From Anaerostipes butyraticus (GTDB lineage Bacteria > Bacillota > Clostridia > Lachnospirales > Lachnospiraceae): a stretch of 64,000 bases of DNA. This document shows positions 59,122 to 64,000 of the stretch, piece after piece (within the stretch, counting starts at the first letter, position 1; every line of letters begins with the position of its first letter). The notes beneath the pieces were generated by a model. The model saw nothing but the letters and a program-made list of their open reading frames with translations. It was not told the origin of the DNA and ran no database searches. The position numbers were made by a program, and so were the translations under genes. The stretch covers positions 124,001-188,000 of the forward strand of contig NZ_BLYI01000062.1 in NCBI RefSeq assembly GCF_016586355.1, given 5' to 3'.

Positions 59122-59613
59122 TTAGAAATCCTCTTCATCACAGACATAATACCACTGGACTTTGTCGCCTTTGCTCACCTTGTATTCATCGGCTCCGACG
59201 TCCGGAACTTTGCCATTGACTTTATACATCCAGCCGCTGTAATCACCACAGTCACCTGCGTACAATCCATCGATTCCCTGAATGTATCCATCTTTCTTGT
59301 CAATCTTAACACCGGACTTCTCCAGCACAGACATTGCTGTCTCATCGTCTTTCACTTCTACATTCCCGCTGTAGATCTTTCCCTTCGATGGAATCTCGTA
59401 ATTAGATTCCAGATCATCCTTATGATCCAGAAGATTTGCGCACGTCACTTCCACGCTGCAGGTCTCTTCTTTATTATCATTCTTTGAAGCTGTCTCGGCG
59501 GCTTCCTTCGTTGTTTTTGCCGCTTCAGAAGACGCATTCTGTTTCCCTCCTGAACAGGCGGTCAGTGATACCGCCATCAAAGCTCCAATAAGCCAGACCA
59601 ATAGTTTTTTCAT
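59122..59613 (-). CDS. DUF4430-domain lipoprotein, candidate cobalamin-binding protein
   Basis: A signal peptide with lipobox (LTACSGG) and a Lys/Glu/Ala-rich linker precede a DUF4430 domain (about residues 65-163; DDETAMSVLEKSGVKID, GDYSGWMYKVNGKVPDVGAD, GDKVQWYYVCDE). This domain resembles the C-terminal part of transcobalamin/intrinsic factor, and similar lipoproteins precede cobalamin or ECF systems. It is the first gene of the operon, so it is probably the extracytoplasmic part of the uptake route. Ligand binding is inferred. Confidence 0.85.
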   Translation of the reverse strand: MKKLLVWLIGALMAVSLTACSGGKQNASSEAAKTTKEAAETASKNDNKEETCSVEVTCANLLDHKDDLESNYEIPSKGKIYSGNVEVKDDETAMSVLEKSGVKIDKKDGYIQGIDGLYAGDCGDYSGWMYKVNGKVPDVGADEYKVSKGDKVQWYYVCDEEDF

Positions 59614-59651
59614 TGATATTTCCTCGCTTTCTTCTAATTGTAATTTTTTTT

Positions 59652-59680
59652 ATTATCCCCTGTTCTCAAAACCTTGTCAA
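59652..59680 (-). promoter_or_regulatory. Promoter of the ECF-metF-metH operon
   Basis: On the minus strand, TTGACA (59675-59680) and GATAAT (59652-59657) are separated by 17 bases. The leader to the first gene is only about 30 bases, too short for a cobalamin or SAM riboswitch. Confidence 0.8.
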
Positions 59681-59715
59681 CAAAAAAGAGTCCTGATTAA
59701 CAAAATTCTTTTCCA

Positions 59716-59754
59716 TAAAAAAAATATGAAATTGCCCACTTACGAACAATTTCA
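59716..59754 (-). terminator. Intrinsic terminator of the deoR gene
   Basis: TGAAATTG (59727-59734) pairs with CAATTTCA (59747-59754), followed on the minus strand by TATTTTTTTT. It lies about 57 bases past the deoR stop. Confidence 0.8.
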
Positions 59755-59770
59755 CATTTTATTATGGAGG

Positions 59771-59791
59771 AAGTTAACGAAAGTTAACTTT
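59771..59791. repeat. Paired AAGTTAAC motifs one helical turn apart
   Basis: AAGTTAAC occurs at 59771-59778 and 59781-59788; the second is part of the 12-bp palindrome AAAGTTAACTTT (59780-59791). It lies between the deoR stop and its terminator. It could be an operator, but no promoter is adjacent. Confidence 0.4.
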
Positions 59792-59810
59792 TTATTGAAT
59801 TTATATCTAT

Positions 59811-60560
59811 CTAATAGATTAGCGTTATTCCTTTTTTCTTACAGATTTCTATCCACTCATCATCTGGTTTTCTGTCAGTCACCAGATAATCCAGATCTTC
59901 CAGATTTGCCAGATGAGCAAACGCTGTCCTTCCAAACTTTGTATGATCTGCAAGCAGTGCGACTTCCTTTGCCTGCTCTATCATACATTTTTTTACCTCT
60001 GCCTCATTTTCACTGGTATCCGTTACTCCAAGCTCGAGATCCAGCCCTTTGCAGCTGATCAGCGTCATATCCACATGGTAGCGCTTCACAGTATTCTTTG
60101 CTACGGATCCCTGGAGAGATAATGTTTTGTAATTAAACGTTCCTCCCGTCGATATGATCCTGACGCTGGTATCACTCAGCTGGGTAAAAATCTCTGTCGA
60201 GGCGCTTAATATGATCATTTCCTTGCTTTTTAACGGCTTGATTGCCTCCATTACCGTTGTACTGGCATCCGTTGCAATCGCTCGTTTTTTGCTTAAAATG
60301 TCACTAATCAGAGAAGCGATTCTTTTTTTCTCCTCCTGATTCATAGCGGCTCTCTTATAAAACTGAATATTTTCTTTCTGAGAGGTGTTATTCAACACTG
60401 CGCCTCCAAATGATCTGGTAAGAAATCCTTCGGCTTCCAGTTTATCCAAGTCTCTGCGTATTGTCTCTTCTGTTACTTTATACAGTTTACTCAGCTCGGA
60501 TACGGTCACCTTTTTTTCAATGCTGATTTTTTCCCGAATTTTCTCTAAACGATTTTTCAT
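59811..60560 (-). CDS. DeoR-family transcriptional regulator
   Basis: This 249-residue repressor has an N-terminal DeoR helix-turn-helix (VTVSELSKLYKVTEETIRRD, then LDKLEAEGFLTRSFGGAV). The C-terminal sugar-phosphate sensor domain carries ATDASTTVMEAIKPL, STGGTFNYKTLSLQG, SCKGLDLELGVTDTS and DHTKFGRTAF. The effector is probably a phosphorylated sugar. The cluster upstream on the same strand is its likely target, though the link is inferred. It is followed by its own terminator. Confidence 0.94.
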   Translation of the reverse strand: MKNRLEKIREKISIEKKVTVSELSKLYKVTEETIRRDLDKLEAEGFLTRSFGGAVLNNTSQKENIQFYKRAAMNQEEKKRIASLISDILSKKRAIATDASTTVMEAIKPLKSKEMIILSASTEIFTQLSDTSVRIISTGGTFNYKTLSLQGSVAKNTVKRYHVDMTLISCKGLDLELGVTDTSENEAEVKKCMIEQAKEVALLADHTKFGRTAFAHLANLEDLDYLVTDRKPDDEWIEICKKKGITLIY

Positions 60561-60668
60561 CAGTTCCTCCGTTCTGCCTGCCAGGCTATGCAGTCCTAAA
60601 GTTTGTTTTGTTATCCTGTAACTAATCTTAATGATGTTTAAATTATAACACAGGATTATATAAATTTT

Positions 60669-61823
60669 TTATTTCAAAATGACATTTGCAAACTTTTCAA
60701 CTGCTTTTCGGAGGATTTTCATATCATTGGCAAAACTGCAGCGCACGTATACCGCTTTTGTTTCACCATAAGAATCACTGGGAACACATACCAGATTTCC
60801 TTCTTCCAGAAACTTTTCACAGACCTGTTCTGAGGTAAGATCCGTATCCACCTTGATCCAGAGATAAAATGCTCCTTCCGGACACTTACAGGAAAGACCC
60901 GGTATCTTATTGATTTCTGTTACCATATAGTTCCGGCGCTCCTCATAAGTCTTTCTCATTTCTTCCAGTTCTGTCTCACATTCAAATACTTCCAGAGCTG
61001 CTTCCTGGATAAATGTACTAACGCCGGTAATCGAATGTTCAAACAAACGATACATAACGTCTGTGATTTCCTGACTGGCTGCTGTATAACCGATTCTCCA
61101 TCCTGTCATTGCAGCACATTTTGAAAATCCGTTTACAGTAACAACAGCATCTTTGATTTCCGGAAACGATGCCAGACTGATATTTCTCTTCCCATCAAAT
61201 ACAATCTCGTCATAAATCTCATCTGCTACCGCATAAAGATTATATTCCAAGATTATATCCCTTAGGATCTCAGCTTCTTCCTGATGCAGAATTCTTCCTG
61301 TAGGATTATTAGGATAATTGATAATCAGCATTTTCGTTCGGTCAGTAATCTTGTCTTCCACAATTTTTCGTTCAATTTTGTAATCATTCTTGTCCGTCAG
61401 CGGTACAATAACCGGAACTCCTCCGCAGGCTTTAATGATTGGCACATATGACACCCAGTAAGGAGCAAATACAAGCACTTCATCTCCAGGATTCAGGATT
61501 GAAGTAAGTGCCAGATAAATTCCAAATTTTCCTCCCGGTGTTACAATAATCTGATCCGGGCCCACATAAATTCCGTTTTTTTCCTGAAGCTGTTTCGAGA
61601 TTGCCTCTCTCAGAGGATAAATTCCCCTGCCTACCGCATAATGAGTATGTCCCGCGTCCAGAGCCTGTTTTGCTCGTTCCCTGATCTTAAGAGGCGTGTC
61701 AAAATCTGGCTCTCCTCCTGCCAGGTCAATGACCGGAACTCCTTTTCTTTTCAGCTCCGCCGCCATCTGCATCGACCGCATGGACGCAGAGCCTTCCATT
61801 TTTGAAATATATTGATTCATCAT
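60669..61823 (-). CDS. Class I/II PLP-dependent aminotransferase
   Basis: This 384-residue fold-type I enzyme has the PLP lysine in NGFSKCAAMTGWRIGY, the Asn of NYPNNPTGR, the Tyr-Asp of AVADEIYDEIVFD and the C-terminal arginine in VYVRCSFA. The N-terminal substrate-selecting stretch is PVIDLAGGEPDFDTP. It resembles aspartate/aromatic aminotransferases of the gamma or Ib class. The donor cannot be decided by eye. Its ATG overlaps the RraA-like stop by four bases, so the two are translated together. Confidence 0.92.
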   Translation of the reverse strand: MMNQYISKMEGSASMRSMQMAAELKRKGVPVIDLAGGEPDFDTPLKIRERAKQALDAGHTHYAVGRGIYPLREAISKQLQEKNGIYVGPDQIIVTPGGKFGIYLALTSILNPGDEVLVFAPYWVSYVPIIKACGGVPVIVPLTDKNDYKIERKIVEDKITDRTKMLIINYPNNPTGRILHQEEAEILRDIILEYNLYAVADEIYDEIVFDGKRNISLASFPEIKDAVVTVNGFSKCAAMTGWRIGYTAASQEITDVMYRLFEHSITGVSTFIQEAALEVFECETELEEMRKTYEERRNYMVTEINKIPGLSCKCPEGAFYLWIKVDTDLTSEQVCEKFLEEGNLVCVPSDSYGETKAVYVRCSFANDMKILRKAVEKFANVILK

Positions 61824-62485
61824 TTTCCGGGTTCCTTTTCATCTTTATATTTTTTCAGACAGACGATATCATAAGTATCCCAGTTCCTGCCATCCAGGCA
61901 CTCAAACCATATATCTTCCTGTTCTGCTATAAAGTCCAGTTTTCCCAGAAATTCTTCGTTGTGCAGTTCTTTTGGAATGATGACGACACCGGAATCATCA
62001 CATACGGCAATATTTCCGTCATACATTTCTTTGTGTGTCCGGTAAATTTCCGGATCTAAAGGTTCGTCAATTTTTACGTTAAAACATCCGATCGGAGTAA
62101 TTCCTTTACACCATACCGGATAATTATGTTTGATCAGTCCGCTGCCATCCCTTAATTTGGCATTGCTTATGACTGCTTCTGCTCTCTGATGAAGGAGCAT
62201 GAATTTTGTAACCAGTTCACCAATTGTAGCCCTCTCTCCGCAGTTAAATGCTTCAATCAGTACAATATCGCCTCTCTCAATGTCTCTTGCCTGCTCATGA
62301 ATACTCCAGTTTGATTCATTATAAGCATAAATCCATTTAATATTTCCTACGGCAAAATGACCTCTGTTTACCGGGAAAGCATTTTCAAAAAGGCCTTTCT
62401 TTCCCATGATATCGGCGATTTCTTCCGTAGAAATGCGATTATGCCTGATTTTTTCTATTATTCTTTTCTTTACATCATTGACCAT
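61820..62485 (-). CDS. RraA-family protein (possible oxo-acid aldolase or decarboxylase)
   Basis: This 221-residue protein shows the RraA/HMG-aldolase fold, with a metal and substrate core GERATIGELVTKFMLLHQRA, then NAKLRDGSGLIKHNYPVWCK. The conserved arginine and the Asp after it (here LRDGSG) are kept, consistent with aldolase or decarboxylase activity rather than pure RNase inhibition. I chose ATG 62485 with GGAGGAG upstream. It lies between an M29-like protein and an aminotransferase, which suggests a small catabolic route rather than RNA control. Confidence 0.85.
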   Translation of the reverse strand: MVNDVKKRIIEKIRHNRISTEEIADIMGKKGLFENAFPVNRGHFAVGNIKWIYAYNESNWSIHEQARDIERGDIVLIEAFNCGERATIGELVTKFMLLHQRAEAVISNAKLRDGSGLIKHNYPVWCKGITPIGCFNVKIDEPLDPEIYRTHKEMYDGNIAVCDDSGVVIIPKELHNEEFLGKLDFIAEQEDIWFECLDGRNWDTYDIVCLKKYKDEKEPGK

Positions 62486-62575
62486 AACTTTTCTCCTCCG
62501 CATTTTTTGTACACCCCAGAGACTAAATTTCAATGAGAAATACCCAAAACAAGGAAAATTTACTCCAATGGACGG

Positions 62576-62616
62576 GGCTCCTCCGGAATCATACCGGCTG
62601 ATATGCCAAAGGAGCC
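62576..62616 (-). other. Intercistronic hairpin between the M29/NicX-like and RraA-like genes
   Basis: In minus-strand RNA, 11-base arms (62606-62616 with 62576-62586) pair completely, with two U-G pairs. In plus-strand RNA the same positions would be mismatched, so it belongs to the operon transcript. No U-tract follows, so RNA processing or stability is more likely than termination. Confidence 0.5.
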
Positions 62617-62636
62617 TCTTCCTGTTTTATTTTATT

Positions 62637-63605
62637 TTAGTCAAACACGACATTTCCTTTGTCCAGAATGACTTTTTCATCTACGAAGATCGTAGGTGAC
62701 TGAAACATCATATCAATGTGAAACGGACAATCCTGTAAATTTGTATCATTGTTACCAAGGGCCACATGCACATACCCATAGCAGCCTTCGTCTTCCAGCA
62801 TCCGGCCGCACAGGCTCGCATCGGGATTGAGTCCTACTCCGATTTCCCCTACCTGGTAGACTCGGGGATCATGAAATTCCTCCAGAACTTTTCGGAATTT
62901 CTCTGCCTCTTTTCCGCCTTTGATCTCCTGCACGATGCTGTCCTTTATCTCCAACGTAATAGGTTCCTTAAGGACTCCTATTTCCGGATGGGTTATGCTT
63001 CCATCCACAACGATCGTCCCGTTGGCCGTAAAGGGTATAGCTCCTGTTGCGCACTCGATATCAGGCGGCGAAGAAAACTCACCTTTGCGGGTACTCATCC
63101 CATATTGAGGCGAAACCTTGTGGCCCTTGATGCTTGCAGTGTAATCCGTTCCCTTGTCGGATATGATACGGCATTCACTCCCGTTTTCAAAACCTTTTGC
63201 AATCTGGTCTACAAACTTTCTGTTAGCCTCAAAATCCGTATAAAGTCCGCCTGATTCCAGCATAGACATTGTATAATCACAGCAATTCAAGTCTCGTGCG
63301 CCTGCCTGACAGGCTTTCTTTCTTGCCATTGTATGAGTCAGCGACATTTTTGTCACCCGGAAGATTACATCAGCCTGCTGCATCGCCGCAGCTACCAGAT
63401 CTGTAGGTTCTTCACCGTGCATCTTTCTTGGATCCATCATGGTAAGTGTGCGGTTTGGAAAATCTTCAGCCGCATCCCACAATGCCATGGCCACTTCCAT
63501 CGACGGTTCATCCGTCACAATTAAGATTTTTTCATCTTTTTTACATTGTGAACATACTGTCAAGAGCGTTTCACATGCCTTGTAAATTTTCTTTTCTCTT
63601 TTAAT
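62637..63605 (-). CDS. M29/NicX-like protein (leucyl aminopeptidase or dihydroxypyridine dioxygenase type)
   Basis: The protein has the layout of the M29 aminopeptidase/2,5-dihydroxypyridine dioxygenase group. Conserved parts are ATGAIPFTANGTIVVDGSIT, EIGVGLNPDASLCGRMLEDE, GYVHVALGNND and the C-terminal CPFHIDMMF. These carry the likely metal ligands (Glu, His, Asp). The start is uncertain. Residues upstream of the TTG at 63563 (KREKKIYKACETLL) look like the normal family N-terminus, and an ATT at 63605 has AAAGAGG seven bases upstream. No ATG or GTG exists in that stretch. It begins 26 bases after the aldo/keto reductase stop. Confidence 0.82.
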   Translation of the reverse strand: MKREKKIYKACETLLTVCSQCKKDEKILIVTDEPSMEVAMALWDAAEDFPNRTLTMMDPRKMHGEEPTDLVAAAMQQADVIFRVTKMSLTHTMARKKACQAGARDLNCCDYTMSMLESGGLYTDFEANRKFVDQIAKGFENGSECRIISDKGTDYTASIKGHKVSPQYGMSTRKGEFSSPPDIECATGAIPFTANGTIVVDGSITHPEIGVLKEPITLEIKDSIVQEIKGGKEAEKFRKVLEEFHDPRVYQVGEIGVGLNPDASLCGRMLEDEGCYGYVHVALGNNDTNLQDCPFHIDMMFQSPTIFVDEKVILDKGNVVFD

Positions 63606-63631
63606 CGGTCTGCCTCTTTCTTTATCGTGTT

Positions 63632-64000
63632 TTATTTGTCAATGGATTCTGCTAATTCACGCATGTAAGCAACATCATCTGCTTCTAATTCAAGTTCTGC
63701 AGATTTAACATTTTCTTCGATTTCTGCTGTTGTAGTAGAACCACTTAATAAGTTCAGGAATTCACCCTGTGCAAGGATCCATCCTAATGCCAGGTTTGCG
63801 ATTGTGCAGTTGTATTTTTCGCATAATGGTTTCCACTGATCCATCATGTCCATAGCAGCCTGCATATTATCCGGCTGGAACCATTTCTTTGGAATCTGAG
63901 CTCCAACTGGTTTGTAATCTCTTGGCATTGTTCCAGATAAAAGACCCATCTCCAATGGTGAATATGCCTGAATTGTCACTCCGTTTTCACGGCAGCATGG
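63632..64000 (-). CDS. Aldo/keto reductase, C-terminal part (cut by the window edge)
   Basis: The frame runs to the window end, so the N-terminal two thirds are outside. The visible 122 residues include RENGVTIQAYSPLEMGLLSG and LALGWILAQGEFLNLLSGST, then the NADPH-binding end TTTAEIEENVKSAELELEAD. This is the C-terminal half of the TIM barrel of NADPH-dependent aldo/keto reductases. The substrate is unknown. It lies 26 bases upstream of the M29/NicX-like gene and is probably in the same operon. Confidence 0.93.
   Translation of the reverse strand, partial: PCCRENGVTIQAYSPLEMGLLSGTMPRDYKPVGAQIPKKWFQPDNMQAAMDMMDQWKPLCEKYNCTIANLALGWILAQGEFLNLLSGSTTTAEIEENVKSAELELEADDVAYMRELAESIDK

Noticed and set aside
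59614-59810. Possible cobalamin or SAM riboswitch before the B12/methionine operon
   Set aside because: The promoter leaves only about 30 bases before the first gene, and neither a B12 box nor a SAM-type fold is visible.
1-64000. Insertion sequences, prophage genes, CRISPR arrays or rRNA
   Set aside because: I saw no transposase, integrase, phage structural gene, regularly spaced direct repeats or conserved rRNA blocks anywhere in the window.

Overview
The window looks like chromosomal core sequence from an endospore-forming anaerobic member of the Lachnospiraceae (class Clostridia). The evidence is moderate G+C with strong AGGAGG ribosome binding sites, the linked block uvrC-hprK-ROK glucokinase-murB-rapZ-whiA-crh, a tricistronic gerABC-type operon, a SipL homologue and a Veg protein, a hydroxylamine reductase, and B12-dependent methionine synthesis. 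I see no insertion sequence, prophage, CRISPR array, rRNA or replication origin. Most genes lie on the minus strand; the plus-strand genes are hcp, a lysR gene, murF, cstA and one lipoprotein.

Region by region. 1-3.4 kb: two MGMT-family alkyltransferase genes, and a Crp/Fnr regulator divergent from hydroxylamine reductase. 3.4-7.1 kb: an AlbA_2/ATPase regulator, then a nitrilase divergent from a LysR regulator. 7.1-10.7 kb: an AIM24-family gene, an unknown gene, an HTH-NTPase-CYTH fusion and a decayed toxin-antitoxin pair. 10.9-18.1 kb: a housekeeping set (lysS, greA, dusB, coaX, an unknown gene, birA, argF, an SGNH hydrolase). 18.3-20.5 kb: a polar amino acid ABC transporter. 20.5-28.3 kb: SPFH/NfeD pair, an rRNA methyltransferase, pfkA, dnaE and a GerMN lipoprotein. 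28.4-31.9 kb: murF, then cstA behind a T-box leader. 32-36.1 kb: a sodium-coupled transporter, a two-component system and a divergent lipoprotein. 36.2-45.1 kb: tRNA-Thr, crh, whiA, rapZ, murB, glucokinase, hprK, uvrC and a FUSC membrane protein. 45.3-52.1 kb: germinant receptor operon, a GntR regulator, ispE, sipL and veg. 52.2-59.6 kb: one long operon joining an ECF-type (probably cobalamin) importer to metF, a stand-alone MetH reactivation protein and metH. 59.8-64 kb: a DeoR regulator and a possible catabolic cluster (aldo/keto reductase, M29/NicX-like protein, RraA-like protein, aminotransferase).

How parts work together: HprK should phosphorylate Ser46 of the Crh-like protein, whose residue 15 is Glu instead of the PTS-active His. 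The B12 importer probably feeds the adjacent methyl-transfer genes. A sequence matching the sigma-G consensus precedes the germinant receptor operon.

The most informative non-coding signals are: a hairpin that buries the Shine-Dalgarno of sipL; an intrinsic terminator inside the nitrilase leader; the T-box before cstA; a LexA-like box before an alkyltransferase gene; a palindrome at about -41.5 of hcp; and two genes whose -10 elements abut the start codon, suggesting leaderless mRNAs. I found no clearly new multi-gene system; the most unusual protein is the HTH-NTPase-CYTH fusion at 8717-10021.
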